Of a DNA stretch of 64,000 nt, positions 34,202-43,672 are shown piece after piece; position 1 is the first letter of the stretch, and each line of letters opens with the position of its first letter. The position numbers were made by a program, and so were the translations under genes. Origin of the DNA: Methylophilus sp. DW102 (GTDB lineage Bacteria; Pseudomonadota; Gammaproteobacteria; Burkholderiales; Methylophilaceae); NCBI RefSeq assembly GCF_037076555.1, contig NZ_AP029023.1, positions 2,294,001 to 2,358,000 on the forward strand. Reading direction: 5' to 3'. The notes beneath the pieces were generated by a model, which saw only the letters and a program-made list of their open reading frames with translations, searched no databases and had not been told where the DNA came from.

Positions 34202-36154
34202 TCAGGGCTGCACCGCGCCACCATCGGTGCTGTTCATCATCTGGTTGGCAAAGCCGCTGTCATTACGCACATTGCTGTTTTGTGTGCTTTGTGGTGTCAC
34301 CACGGGCGCAGCGGGCGGCGCGGTGTCTACCGCTTGCACCGTACGCGCGCCGCCTGCCCCGACCGGATTCGCCGTCGCCGCCACCCCGGATGGAATCAGG
34401 CTGTACACCGCATTGGCCGGGCTCAGGTTGTGCATGATGCGCGGCGTGATGAGCAGCACAATTTCGTTTTTACGCTTGTCCTGGTTGTTGTTGCTGAACA
34501 GCCTGCCGATCAAGGGCAAATTGGCCAGTCCAGGCACTTTACGCTGGGTGCGCTGCTCATCATCGCGGAACAGGCCCGCCAGGATTTGGGTTTCGTTATT
34601 GCGCAATTGCAGGGTGGTATTGGCGTTACGGCTGCCGATGGTGTAAGCCAGTACACCGGAGCTGGTGGTGACCTGGTCAGTAATATTGCTGACCTCCATG
34701 CCGACCTTGATGCTGACCTGGTCCTGCATCTGGATCACGGGCTCCACATCGAGCTTGATGCCGACCTCGATATAATTCACGTTCTGGCTGACAAAGCCTT
34801 GCGCACTGGCGACACTGGTCAGCACCGGGATCTTGTCACCGACATGAATCTTGGCACGGTCACGGTTCTTGACGCGGATTTTGGGACTGGCCAACAAATT
34901 GGTGTCGGTATCCTGATGCAACAAATTCAGCACCACAGCCGGATCGTTGATGGAAAACACGCCCAGCTTGCCGTTAAAGTTGCGCAATTCGGTCAGCGTT
35001 AATTTGCCCGCCTGTGGCTGCGTGCCACTCGTGCTGCCCGCAGCATTGCCCTGCACACCCACCCCAATCTGGCTGGGATACTGGATGCCCAGGTTTTCCA
35101 GGTTACGGCGGTTGATCTCCATCACTTCCACCTCCAGCATGACTTCCGGCTCATTGAGGTCTTGCGAGGCAATCAGTTTTTCGGCCACCTTGATGCGGTC
35201 CAGGGTGTCACGGATCACCAGCGTATTGAGCTTTTCATCCATATACACATCGCTGGCGCGCAACACGGTTTTCATCATATTGAGCGCGCGCTTGGCATCC
35301 ATGTGCGTCAGGTAAAAACTGCGCACAAACAGCTCTTCATATTGCGCCGCACGCGATTGCGGGTAAATCAGCAAGGTATTGCTGTTGAGGATTTTTTTGC
35401 CTAGCTGGTGGCTTGTCAAGATCACCTCCAGCGCCTGTTCAATCGGTGTATCCCGCAGCAGCACATTGACGCGGATGCCATCACTGAGCTCCTGGTCAAA
35501 CGAGAAATTCAAATCACCGGCCTTGCCCAGATATTCAAACGCCTGCTTGATCGGAGCGTTTTTAAGCTCCAGTGTCACCTTCTTTTTGAGCGATGACTGC
35601 AACGGCCGCACCACACTGCTACGCTCGTTTTTCTTTTGTTCCAGCTGTTCAAATAACTGACGCGCTTCCGGCTGCGCAGGTTGCTCGGCCAATACGGTGC
35701 GCAAGCCAAACTCGGCACCGGCCCAATCCTCGGCCGCAATCGCGCTTTTAACCTGCATTAATTGCTGGTCGTGCTGGCGGGCTTGCGTGACTTTTTGCAA
35801 GCCATCACTGGCCGCGCGGTTATTCGGTGCTGCTTGCAACACTTGTTCATATCCCGTCATGGCGGCATCGTATTGTTTGGCCTGCAACAAGCTATCAGCT
35901 TCCTGCAATTGCTTTTGCAGTTTTTTCTCCTGCAGCAAACTGAGCCAGTTTTTATATTGCGGCTGGCGTGGGTTTGCCTCTACCAGTGGCTGCAACAGCC
36001 GGATCGCTTCGTCATCCTGGCCACGCGCGGCGTAGAGCCGTGCTTGCTCCAAGGCCGCATCGCCATTTTTTTCAGCCGCTTGCCAGTGACTGCAACTGAG
36101 CAATAATAGCGGGCTGCCGAGTAGCCACATCCAACGCCAGCCTGTTTGTTTCAT
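34202..36154 (-). CDS. Lipoprotein secretin of a type II/MSHA-like system
   Basis: A 650-residue outer-membrane secretin. Lipobox LLSC near residue 21 indicates lipid anchoring. Residues 30-180 are TPR-like repeats (ARGQDDEAIRLLQPLVEANPRQPQYKNW...), unusual for GspD. Next come an STN/N0 domain (KKVTLELKNAPIKQAFEYLGKAGDLNFSFD), N1 domains and the secretin core ending in VPGLANLPLIGRLF and EIVLLITPRIM. This layout resembles MshL/PilQ-type secretins more than classic GspD. TTG 36166 is an alternative start. It would form the outer-membrane channel of the assembly encoded around it. Confidence 0.9.
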   Translation of the reverse strand: MKQTGWRWMWLLGSPLLLLSCSHWQAAEKNGDAALEQARLYAARGQDDEAIRLLQPLVEANPRQPQYKNWLSLLQEKKLQKQLQEADSLLQAKQYDAAMTGYEQVLQAAPNNRAASDGLQKVTQARQHDQQLMQVKSAIAAEDWAGAEFGLRTVLAEQPAQPEARQLFEQLEQKKNERSSVVRPLQSSLKKKVTLELKNAPIKQAFEYLGKAGDLNFSFDQELSDGIRVNVLLRDTPIEQALEVILTSHQLGKKILNSNTLLIYPQSRAAQYEELFVRSFYLTHMDAKRALNMMKTVLRASDVYMDEKLNTLVIRDTLDRIKVAEKLIASQDLNEPEVMLEVEVMEINRRNLENLGIQYPSQIGVGVQGNAAGSTSGTQPQAGKLTLTELRNFNGKLGVFSINDPAVVLNLLHQDTDTNLLASPKIRVKNRDRAKIHVGDKIPVLTSVASAQGFVSQNVNYIEVGIKLDVEPVIQMQDQVSIKVGMEVSNITDQVTTSSGVLAYTIGSRNANTTLQLRNNETQILAGLFRDDEQRTQRKVPGLANLPLIGRLFSNNNQDKRKNEIVLLITPRIMHNLSPANAVYSLIPSGVAATANPVGAGGARTVQAVDTAPPAAPVVTPQSTQNSNVRNDSGFANQMMNSTDGGAVQP

Positions 36155-36162
36155 CTGTTTGC

Positions 36163-36732
36163 TCAAAGCATTCCCCCATTTTCCAGCATCATTTCAAAGC
36201 GCTCTCCGGCATGTTGCAGCACCAGCCTGTGCTGATCCAGCCGCGTGACCCGCCACCCCTCGGCAAACCGGTCACCTTCACGCACCACATATTGTTGTTG
36301 TCCATCACTTAAAAACACCTGCCAGCGGCCTTCTTGCAGCAGGCGGCCGGCATAGGTATACGGGTTGACCGGCCCAGCTGCGGCTAACGCTTCTGCAGGC
36401 ACTGCTGGCGGCGGGAGTGCCGCAAACAGGTTGACTACCGGTTCATCCATTTTTGCTTCATCGCTAGTCGGCGTATCCATCTTTGCCTTATCTCGCCCCG
36501 GGATGTCTGCATTCAACGCAGGCGGCAAGCCTGTGGCGGGTTGCGCATCGGTCAGCGCGGCATGTAATGCAGGCAGCGCCTGCGACAAAGGTTTGCGCTG
36601 CTTGGCCGCCCCAACTGGCATGGCAGTCGCAGTGACCGGCGTGGGCGCGGTCTCGGTGTCAGACTGGCTCACCCACCAGCAGGCAAACAAGGTCATGGCA
36701 AGCGCGGCCACTAAGCCGATTTGCCGGTTCAT
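36163..36732 (-). CDS. GspC/PilP-like periplasmic assembly protein
   Basis: A 189-residue protein with one N-terminal membrane anchor (LVAALAMTLFACWWVS), a Pro/Ala/Thr-rich linker and a small C-terminal beta domain (YAGRLLQEGRWQVFLSDGQQQYVVREGDRFAEGWRVTRL). This domain resembles the homology region of GspC and PilP, which links inner-membrane parts to the secretin. Its position directly before the secretin gene supports that. The assignment is by pattern and context, not strong homology. Confidence 0.7.
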   Translation of the reverse strand: MNRQIGLVAALAMTLFACWWVSQSDTETAPTPVTATAMPVGAAKQRKPLSQALPALHAALTDAQPATGLPPALNADIPGRDKAKMDTPTSDEAKMDEPVVNLFAALPPPAVPAEALAAAGPVNPYTYAGRLLQEGRWQVFLSDGQQQYVVREGDRFAEGWRVTRLDQHRLVLQHAGERFEMMLENGGML

Positions 36733-37331
36733 GCTGGCCTCCGTTTGCGCGTATACAGATTGAATTCAATATAGACCTCCAGCCCGGCTTGCTGCACATC
36801 GGTGCGTTGCAGCTTGCATTGCGTCAGCGCCAGGCTGGGGTAGCGTTGCAAAACCAGCGCCAGAAAATGCCGCAGTTGCACATAATCGCCACTCAAAGGC
36901 AGCTTGATGCGCTGCACATATAAATCACTTTGCGCAGTCGCGCCGGATTGAAACTCGGCGCGCTCAAACACCATGCCCATGGCATCGGCCAGGGCCAGAA
37001 TCTCGGCACTGACGCGGTCGGCGTCTTCTTCACTTGGCCATTGTGCCAACACTGGCATGGGCTGCGGTAAGGTCTGATTGGCTGAGGACGTGGACGGCCT
37101 GGCCGTTTGCGTCTGGGGGCCATGCCCGGCCGCTGGTGCACGCAATCGCTGTTGCCAGTCTTGCTGCAGCCACCAGGCTTGCGCCAGCATGATCACCACT
37201 GCCAGCGTCAATGCCAGCAGGCCTAGTAACCAGGGTTGACGCCAGGGGCTGTGCTGCCAGGCAAACTGCAGGCGTGCCCACACGCGGCTCAGAACCTCGC
37301 TACCATTACGCCCAGAATTTAAAATTGCCAT
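36729..37331 (-). CDS. PilO/GspM-like inner-membrane assembly protein
   Basis: A 200-residue protein with one membrane segment (LLGLLALTLAVVIMLAQAWWL), a coiled linker, and a periplasmic ferredoxin-like domain (AEILALADAMGMVFERAEFQ...VQRIKLPLSGDYVQLRHFLALVLQRYP), the pattern of PilO/GspM. It overlaps the PilN-like gene by 13 bases and the GspC-like gene by four, so the set is tightly coupled. Confidence 0.75.
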   Translation of the reverse strand: MAILNSGRNGSEVLSRVWARLQFAWQHSPWRQPWLLGLLALTLAVVIMLAQAWWLQQDWQQRLRAPAAGHGPQTQTARPSTSSANQTLPQPMPVLAQWPSEEDADRVSAEILALADAMGMVFERAEFQSGATAQSDLYVQRIKLPLSGDYVQLRHFLALVLQRYPSLALTQCKLQRTDVQQAGLEVYIEFNLYTRKRRPA

Positions 37332-37843
37332 GCGGCCTCCAGTTGCAAGCTGGTCATGCGCTCGCCATTGACCTCGGTGCTTTCGCTGCTATTGAGTTTG
37401 ACGGCCGCCAGCGAGGCTTGCTGACGCAAACGCTCGACCAGGGCCCAGCCCTGCTGGCGTTTGTGTGCGAGCACCGTCATCCTGACCAGTTTGCGCTTGG
37501 CATCGGGTGCCAGCTGCATCCAGTAGAGCTCAGCCTGTTGCGCGCGTTCGAGGTCATGCAGCAAAGGCAACCACGGCGTGGCAATCTGCGCCTGCGCCTG
37601 CGTCAACTCGGCCTGCAAGGCCGGGCTAATAGGCGCAAGCTGCACCACCGTGGCTGGGCGGCTGGCAGACTGCCTGGCCAGCCACTGCTGCTGCAAAGCC
37701 TGATTTTGCTGGTTAAGGTGCTGATAAAGCGGTACCAGCACCAGCAATAGCAACAGCGAGATCAGGCCGAGCGCACAAGCGACCGGGCCAGGCAGACGAC
37801 CGGCGGCATGATTAAAGTCCAAAATTGGCATGGCGGCACGCAT
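37319..37843 (-). CDS. PilN/GspL-C-like inner-membrane assembly protein
   Basis: A 174-residue protein with one membrane helix (ACALGLISLLLLLVLVPLY), a coiled-coil and a periplasmic fold typical of PilN-type proteins (LHDLERAQQAELYWMQLAPDAKRKLVRMTVLAH). The ATG at 37843 overlaps the stop of the preceding gene as TGATG, with GGAG nine bases upstream. It likely pairs with the PilO-like protein in the inner-membrane platform. Confidence 0.75.
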   Translation of the reverse strand: MRAAMPILDFNHAAGRLPGPVACALGLISLLLLLVLVPLYQHLNQQNQALQQQWLARQSASRPATVVQLAPISPALQAELTQAQAQIATPWLPLLHDLERAQQAELYWMQLAPDAKRKLVRMTVLAHKRQQGWALVERLRQQASLAAVKLNSSESTEVNGERMTSLQLEAAWQF

Positions 37844-38751
37844 CAGGCCAGACTCCACATCGGCTGGCCCGCTGGCTCAGTCGTAGGTAAAACAATGACG
37901 TTAAACGGCGAGAAATCTTCTGGGCGCAGACCTGCGAGTGCGGTCTGCGCCAGATAAACCGGCAACTGCGCCCGCTCAGGATGCAGGGCCTGCTCGCGCA
38001 ACAACACCTGGCGCAAGGTATGCCGCCAATCGCTCTCAGGGGAATGGCGGTCTACGGGCAACGTGCGGATCTGCTGCCAGGCACCGTGTTGCAGGCAAGC
38101 CAGTGTCAGGCTGGTTGACTCACGGCAGACGATCCAGCCAGCCGCTTCACTGCCCTGCTTTCGCATCCACGTCAGGCTTTGGTTAGCCGAAAGTTGCCAG
38201 GCTGGCAGCAGTTGGCCGATAGGCAATCCTGCCGCATCGAACTCGCGATGTAACTGCGTCGGCAAGTCCTCGGCAATCGCATTGATCAAAAATGGCTTGC
38301 CATAGCCCGGGCACTGGCTACGTAGCTGCGATGGCTGCGTCTGAGACCCAAACGCCTGCTGCAACCCATGAGCAAAATAGGCTTGCTGATCCGCACGGCT
38401 ACGGATCTGATCTTGCCAGGGTAAGGCCAGCCAGCGCACAAATTGATTAGAGAGCACGACCACCACATGCCAGCGTTGCCCGGCATAGGTTGATAACACC
38501 AGGCGCAAGGTCTCCCACAATGGCGCAGATGGGGATGCTGCATGGGCATCACTGTGATCATCCACCGTATGCACCGTGTGTTGCAGGCATTGCGCAGCGC
38601 CACCAAATCGTCCGCGCCGAGAGCACTCAAAGGCGACAATGCGGTCATGCGTGATCACTATGCGCAACTCTGGCGCAGTGTAGGCTTGCCACCAGCGGCG
38701 GCTGGCGGCGGCATGGCAATCGACGCCGGGCTCAGGCCAATGATGTAACAC
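37843..38751 (-). CDS. PilM/MshI/GspL-N-like cytoplasmic assembly protein
   Basis: A 302-residue soluble protein starting at GTG 38749-38751, seven bases after AGGAG and inside the last codons of gspE. It shows LRIVITHDRIVAFECSRRG and VVVVLSNQFVRWLALPW, patterns of the actin-like MshI/PilM/GspL cytoplasmic domain. Its place between gspE and a PilN-like gene supports a link between the ATPase and the inner-membrane platform. It is a weak homologue, identified largely by position. Confidence 0.7.
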   Translation of the reverse strand: MLHHWPEPGVDCHAAASRRWWQAYTAPELRIVITHDRIVAFECSRRGRFGGAAQCLQHTVHTVDDHSDAHAASPSAPLWETLRLVLSTYAGQRWHVVVVLSNQFVRWLALPWQDQIRSRADQQAYFAHGLQQAFGSQTQPSQLRSQCPGYGKPFLINAIAEDLPTQLHREFDAAGLPIGQLLPAWQLSANQSLTWMRKQGSEAAGWIVCRESTSLTLACLQHGAWQQIRTLPVDRHSPESDWRHTLRQVLLREQALHPERAQLPVYLAQTALAGLRPEDFSPFNVIVLPTTEPAGQPMWSLA

Positions 38752-40441
38752 GGTTAATCTCCTGCAAGGTCGTTTCGCCCGCGGCCACCAGGGCCAGCCC
38801 GGATTCACGCATGGAACGGGTGCCGGTGGTGGCTGCCAGTGCCTTGATCTGGCTGATGGGGGCTTTGGATACGATGAGCTCGCGCATGCGGTCATCAAAC
38901 AACAATAATTCAGCAATGCCCTTACGGCCCTTGTAACCGCTGCCGTGACACTGGCCACAGCCCTGGCCTTTTTTAAACTGGTAATGACTGGCGGTGGCCG
39001 GTGTGAGGCCAGATTTAGTCAGCAAGGCGGCATCAGGGTGGTCGTCCACCTTGCAATACGGGCAAATCACGCGGATCAGGCGCTGCGCCAGAATCACATT
39101 GACCGCTGAGACAAAGCTGTAGGCATCAACGCCCATATTGGTAAAGCGGCCGATCACATCAAACACATTATTGGCATGCACCGTGGTCAGTACCAAATGC
39201 CCGGTCAGCGCCGATTGCACGGCAATTTGGGCGGTTTCGCCATCGCGGATTTCGCCCACCATGATTTTGTCCGGGTCATGCCGCAAAATCGAGCGCAAGC
39301 CACGGGCAAAGGTCAGGCCTTTTTTCTCATTGACCGGAATTTGCAAGACCCCGGGCAGCTGGTATTCCACCGGATCTTCAATGGTGATGATCTTGTCCTG
39401 GCCCTGATTGATCTCGGAGATCATGCCGTAAAGCGTGGTGGTTTTACCGCTGCCGGTGGGGCCGGTCACCAGTAACATGCCATACGGCGCCTCGGCCTGG
39501 GCGCGGATTTGCGCCAGCAAGGCCGGGGCAAATCCAAGGACTTCCAGGCTGATGCCCTGCGCCTCGCTGAGGGCTTTGCGGTCGAGCACGCGCAACACCG
39601 CATCCTCGCCCAGCACACTGGGCATGATGGAGACACGCAAGTCAATGTCGCGGCCCAGGGCATGCACCTTGCAGCGTCCATCTTGCGGAATACGGCGCTC
39701 CGCAATATCGAGCTCGGACATGACCTTGATGCGCGAAATGGCCTGCTCGGCCTGCATCACGCCATTCAAACCACCGACTTCGGTGAGCACGCCGTCAATG
39801 CGGTATTTGACACGCAAGCCTTGCAGCGTTGATTCGAGATGGATATCACTGGCCCCGGCCTTGAGCGCGTCGTACAAGGTAGAGCGGACAAAACGCACCA
39901 CCGGGCTACTGTCTTCGCTGATGGATTTGAGCGAGAGCTCTTCCACCGGCGCCTCTTCTTCATGGCTGGTAGCATCACCCGCATGCACCTGATCCATCGC
40001 CCGCATTTGCGCCTCGTGAAACTGCAAACAGGCCGCAATATCATTGCGATGCGCCAGTGACCACTGCACCGGTTGCCGCACCAGATGCTGCAAGCGTACC
40101 TGCAAGGCCTCGTCAAACGGGTCGGCCATCAGCATATGCAAAGACTGATCCTCCGCTTGCATCAGGATCACGTGCCAGGCATTGGCGTCATTGAGGCCCA
40201 AGGTGTCAAACATGGGCTGCATGGCATGCATGGCCAGCGCGGTCTTGACCGGATAGTGCAGCCAGCGGCCCAAGGCCTCGACAAAGGCATCGGCGGCCAA
40301 GCCACTCAGTGATTCCAGCACCTCGACCAGCGGCCGGCCGCTTTGCGCGGCCAATAGTCGCGCCTGCTGCAGCAAGTCGCCGGACAACACGGGGGCCTCG
40401 CCCAGGGGCTGCTCCAACATGGATAAATCCTGCATATTCAT
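38732..40441 (-). CDS. GspE/PilB-type secretion ATPase
   Basis: A 569-residue hexameric ATPase. An N-terminal GspE-N/MshE-N-like domain (residues 15-145) may bind a nucleotide second messenger, as in MshE. The ATPase core shows Walker A GPTGSGKTTTLYG, the Asp box IITIEDPVEYQ, Walker B-like KIMVGEIRDGETA and the His box LVLTTVHANN. A CPYC...CGQC zinc motif lies near the end. It powers pseudopilus assembly. It lies 125 bases after gspF. Confidence 0.93.
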   Translation of the reverse strand: MNMQDLSMLEQPLGEAPVLSGDLLQQARLLAAQSGRPLVEVLESLSGLAADAFVEALGRWLHYPVKTALAMHAMQPMFDTLGLNDANAWHVILMQAEDQSLHMLMADPFDEALQVRLQHLVRQPVQWSLAHRNDIAACLQFHEAQMRAMDQVHAGDATSHEEEAPVEELSLKSISEDSSPVVRFVRSTLYDALKAGASDIHLESTLQGLRVKYRIDGVLTEVGGLNGVMQAEQAISRIKVMSELDIAERRIPQDGRCKVHALGRDIDLRVSIMPSVLGEDAVLRVLDRKALSEAQGISLEVLGFAPALLAQIRAQAEAPYGMLLVTGPTGSGKTTTLYGMISEINQGQDKIITIEDPVEYQLPGVLQIPVNEKKGLTFARGLRSILRHDPDKIMVGEIRDGETAQIAVQSALTGHLVLTTVHANNVFDVIGRFTNMGVDAYSFVSAVNVILAQRLIRVICPYCKVDDHPDAALLTKSGLTPATASHYQFKKGQGCGQCHGSGYKGRKGIAELLLFDDRMRELIVSKAPISQIKALAATTGTRSMRESGLALVAAGETTLQEINRVTSLA

Positions 40442-40566
40442 TTTAAGCTTGCATCCCGTCTACAACCTCTATCCTCTGACACGACCATCCTCTACCACGC
40501 CTACTAAACCGCACCTCTTTTTTGGGTGTTCATGACTCAATCGAAACTTGTAATATGCGGCGCTCA

Positions 40567-41760
40567 TTATTCAATCGCGCCGGCCAACTCAAAAATCGGC
40601 ATATACATCAACACCACCACCAGCCCGACAATGAGGCCGATGATGACCATCAGTGCCGGTTCCAGCAGCTTGCTCAACCACTCGACGCGGCGCGCGGTAT
40701 CCTCGTCGTAAAACACCCCAATCCGCCCCAGCATCTCGTCCAGCTGGCCGCTACGCTCACCCACGCGCAACATACGGTTGGCGATAGAAGTGGTCAAACC
40801 ATGCACCTCCATGGCACCAGACAGCGGCTTGCCTTCACGCACGTCAGCGATCACCTGCTGCAAAGCGCGTTGCATTTCTAGCGGTAACAAAGACTGCACC
40901 ATGCCGAGGGCCGTCAACAAGGGAATTCCTCCCTGCAACAACATCCCCAGCGTGCGGTAAAAGCGGGCCAGTTGATAAATGCGCAAGGCCTCGCCCAAAC
41001 TCGGGATCTGCCAGATTTTTTTCATGATCCAGGCCTGGCAAGCCGGACGCGAAAACAGCAACCACAGCATGGCGATACCGCTGATGGTACTTAATAACAC
41101 CAGCTCACCATGCCCCTGTAGCAACTGCCCCCAGCGCAGCAGCATCTGGCTGGCCCAGGGCAGCTTGTCGCCACCACTTTCATAAATCGTGCTAAAGCGC
41201 GGCACCACATAACCCAGCAGAAATAGCACCACCAGCCCACCGACCACGATGAGCAACACCGGATAAATCGACGCTGAGATGATTTTTTTACGGATGGCAT
41301 CGACCTGCGCCTGGTAAGCAACATGGCGTTTGAGCGCCTGCGCCATGTCGCCGGTGCGCTCGCTGGCACGGATCAAGGCCACATACAAAGGGCTGAAGAC
41401 CGCGGGTTGCAAGGCCAGCGCCTGCGACAACGGCAAACCCTCATACAAGGCTGTCCGTAAAGCGGTCAGCACGGCTCTTGAGGTCTCTTGCTGCTCTTTC
41501 TCGGCCAGTCCCTCAATCGCCTCAATCAAACTCAGGCCAGACTCCAGCAAGGCCAGCAACTCCTGGCTGAACAAGCTGAGCTGAAAGCTGTTTTTCTTGA
41601 TTGGCCATTGCGGAAGCACCCATGCCCGACGCGGCTGGCGCACCTGCAAGACGCCATATCCACGCGCCTGCGCCTGCTGACGTGCCGCCTGCGGGTCGGC
41701 TGCCTCCAGCGACAACCAGCTGACCTCGCTGCCCTGCAATACCTTGAGCTCAAACTTCAT
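40567..41760 (-). CDS. GspF/PilC-type inner-membrane platform protein
   Basis: A 397-residue protein with the two repeated GspF domains: LFSQELLALLESGLSLIEAIEGLAE near residue 85 and FYRTLGMLLQGGIPLLTALGMV near residue 275. Three membrane segments are present, including SASIYPVLLIVVGGLVVLFLL and the C-terminal PALMVIIGLIVGLVVVLMYMPIF. It forms the platform driven by GspE. It follows gspG and precedes gspE. Confidence 0.94.
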   Translation of the reverse strand: MKFELKVLQGSEVSWLSLEAADPQAARQQAQARGYGVLQVRQPRRAWVLPQWPIKKNSFQLSLFSQELLALLESGLSLIEAIEGLAEKEQQETSRAVLTALRTALYEGLPLSQALALQPAVFSPLYVALIRASERTGDMAQALKRHVAYQAQVDAIRKKIISASIYPVLLIVVGGLVVLFLLGYVVPRFSTIYESGGDKLPWASQMLLRWGQLLQGHGELVLLSTISGIAMLWLLFSRPACQAWIMKKIWQIPSLGEALRIYQLARFYRTLGMLLQGGIPLLTALGMVQSLLPLEMQRALQQVIADVREGKPLSGAMEVHGLTTSIANRMLRVGERSGQLDEMLGRIGVFYDEDTARRVEWLSKLLEPALMVIIGLIVGLVVVLMYMPIFELAGAIE

Positions 41761-41791
41761 GACGATATGCCTGCTCTACAGGATGGCTGCT

Positions 41792-42247
41792 TTACCAGTT
41801 ACCCACATCGCTATCGGCGTCCTGGCCACCCGCCGCGCCATCGCTGCCCAAGGTCCAGACATCGTAATCGCCATGCTCGCCGGGCGCGCGGTATAGGTAA
41901 GGCCGCCCCCAAGGATCAGCGGGTACGCCTTTGGCCAGATAAGGCCCCTGCCACTTGGTCTCGCCACTCGGTGCCTGATTCAATGCCGCCAGCCCTTGCT
42001 CAGTCGATGGGTAATGCCCGGTATCCAGCCGGTAGGTGTCCAAGGCACGCGACAAGGCCTCGATTTGTGCTTTGGCGGTTTTGGTTTCAGACTTGCCGAT
42101 CTGTGCAAAGTACTTGGGGCCGACATAGCCAGCCAGCAGACCGATAATCACCATCACCACCAGCAGTTCCAGCAAGGTAAACCCCCGGTGTGTGTTTGGC
42201 GCAGGCGTGGCCACTGGACGGATTGCAGATTGATTTTTTTTGGACAT
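41792..42247 (-). CDS. gspG: Major pseudopilin GspG
   Basis: A 151-residue pseudopilin with a leader ending HRG then FTLLELLVVMVIIGLLAGYVGPK, Glu5 present. The C-terminal part has the GspG hallmark: RLDTGHYPSTEQGLAALNQAPSG, then KGVPADPWGRPYLYRAPGEHGDYDVWTLGSDGAAGG with the Asp-rich calcium site. It is the main subunit of a type II pseudopilus. It starts 13 bases after the type I secretion TolC gene on the same strand, joining the two secretion gene sets. Confidence 0.95.
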   Translation of the reverse strand: MSKKNQSAIRPVATPAPNTHRGFTLLELLVVMVIIGLLAGYVGPKYFAQIGKSETKTAKAQIEALSRALDTYRLDTGHYPSTEQGLAALNQAPSGETKWQGPYLAKGVPADPWGRPYLYRAPGEHGDYDVWTLGSDGAAGGQDADSDVGNW

Positions 42248-42260
42248 GATTTACCCCCGA

Positions 42261-43595
42261 CTACTTGGTCATAAACAATTGGCTCACGCGATTGAGCGTG
42301 TCCAGTGACAACAAACCACTGCTGAACTGCAAGTTCACCCAGTCACTAATCAGGCTGTAATAGGCCTTGGTCAGTGCCAGCTGGTTGTTAAACAGCTTTT
42401 GCTGGGCTTCCAGCACCTCGTGGTTGGTTTTAAATCCGGCCAAAAATCCTTTTTGCGTGCCATCCAGGGCCACCCTGGCCGACTGCACCGCCTGCTGGTA
42501 GGCAGTGACGGATTGTTGTTGTGCGTGCAGACTCTGGTAGTACTTGCGGACATTGAACTCCACCTCGCGCAACTTGGCGGTCATGGTTTCTTCACTGGCG
42601 GTCAGGCGGCTGGCACTCTGGCGCACATTGGCACTCACATACCCGCCCGCGAACAGCGGCACATTCATTTGCAAGGCCAGCGTGGTCGTGTCAAAACGCG
42701 AGCCCAAGGTGTTATTGCTGTCGTTCTGGCTGTAAGAGCGCACACCGACCAAATCCAGCGTCGGATAATGCCCGGCCTGTTTTTTCTCGACATCCTTTTT
42801 GGCAACCTCAATATTCTGGTAGGCCGCCGCCAGCTCAGGGTGGTGTTGCCGGGCCAGCGCCAGCCAGGTTTCCAGCGGATGCTCGGCCGGGCTGAGCTGA
42901 TTCAAGCCATCGACCAACAGCTCGGCAGACAAGACATGCGTGCTGCCTGTCAGAATCTGCAGGCTTTGCTGACTGGCCTGCAAATCATTATTGGCTTGCA
43001 AGTGCTCCACTTTAGCCACATCCAGGTTGGACTGCGCCTCACTCACCTCGACCACGGTGCCACTGCCGCGCGTATAGCGCTGTTCCGCCTGTTGCAATTG
43101 CTGGCCGACCGCCTCCAGCTTGCGTGCCTGCACCGTTAGGCGGTCTTGCGCGTAGAGCGTCTCCAGATAAACCGACACCAGCTTGAGGATCAGCTTTGCG
43201 GTTTCCTGCTCCAGCAATGACTCCTGCGCACTCACATAAGATTTGGCGCCACCATACATGGCGAGCGTCTCTTTGTTGTACAGCGGTTGCCTGACCGAGA
43301 GGCTGTAATTTTCGAGCGAATAATCAAGTTCACTATTGACGGCCCCCTGCGTGGTTTGCGTCGTGCGGTCCGTATTGCCGCGCCCCTTAAGCAAGCCCAG
43401 TTGTACCTTGGGGTAAAACATTGCGCGCGCCTTGGTCAACTCTTCACGCTCGGCCTCGGTATTGGCCAGCGCAGCCCGGTAGTCTGCATTATGGGTCGCC
43501 GCCAGTTGATACAGGCTATTGAGGTCGGCCTCGGCGATAGCTACCCCAGTCAGCAGCAAGCCAGCTAGCAGATACAGACACTGGTGCATGCTCAT
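42261..43595 (-). CDS. TolC family outer-membrane channel of the type I system
   Basis: A 444-residue outer-membrane factor with a signal peptide (LYLLAGLLLTGVAIA). The two OEP repeats show coiled helices (NADYRAALANTEAEREELTKARAMFYPKV... and ...VNVRKYY-type segments) and strand regions. It completes the type I exporter with the HlyD and ABC proteins encoded before it. The start at ATG 43595 gives the signal peptide; the longer frame to 43733 overlaps hlyD and lacks one. The next gene is gspG. Confidence 0.92.
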   Translation of the reverse strand: MSMHQCLYLLAGLLLTGVAIAEADLNSLYQLAATHNADYRAALANTEAEREELTKARAMFYPKVQLGLLKGRGNTDRTTQTTQGAVNSELDYSLENYSLSVRQPLYNKETLAMYGGAKSYVSAQESLLEQETAKLILKLVSVYLETLYAQDRLTVQARKLEAVGQQLQQAEQRYTRGSGTVVEVSEAQSNLDVAKVEHLQANNDLQASQQSLQILTGSTHVLSAELLVDGLNQLSPAEHPLETWLALARQHHPELAAAYQNIEVAKKDVEKKQAGHYPTLDLVGVRSYSQNDSNNTLGSRFDTTTLALQMNVPLFAGGYVSANVRQSASRLTASEETMTAKLREVEFNVRKYYQSLHAQQQSVTAYQQAVQSARVALDGTQKGFLAGFKTNHEVLEAQQKLFNNQLALTKAYYSLISDWVNLQFSSGLLSLDTLNRVSQLFMTK

Positions 43596-43672
43596 GATAA
43601 GCAACCGGCTTAAAGCCTTGAGATGCACAGACTCACGAGTAACAGCAACAAATACGGATACAACAGACAAGG

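Noticed and set aside
33998..35002. Plus-strand ORF (334 codons) opposite the secretin and a pseudopilin
   Set aside because: The product is His/Arg/Gln-rich low-complexity sequence typical of an antisense frame in GC-rich DNA; the minus strand has full secretin motifs.
38752..38958. Upstream extension of the PilM-like ORF inside gspE
   Set aside because: A GTG at 38751 has AGGAG at good spacing, and the extension is an out-of-frame reading of conserved gspE codons.
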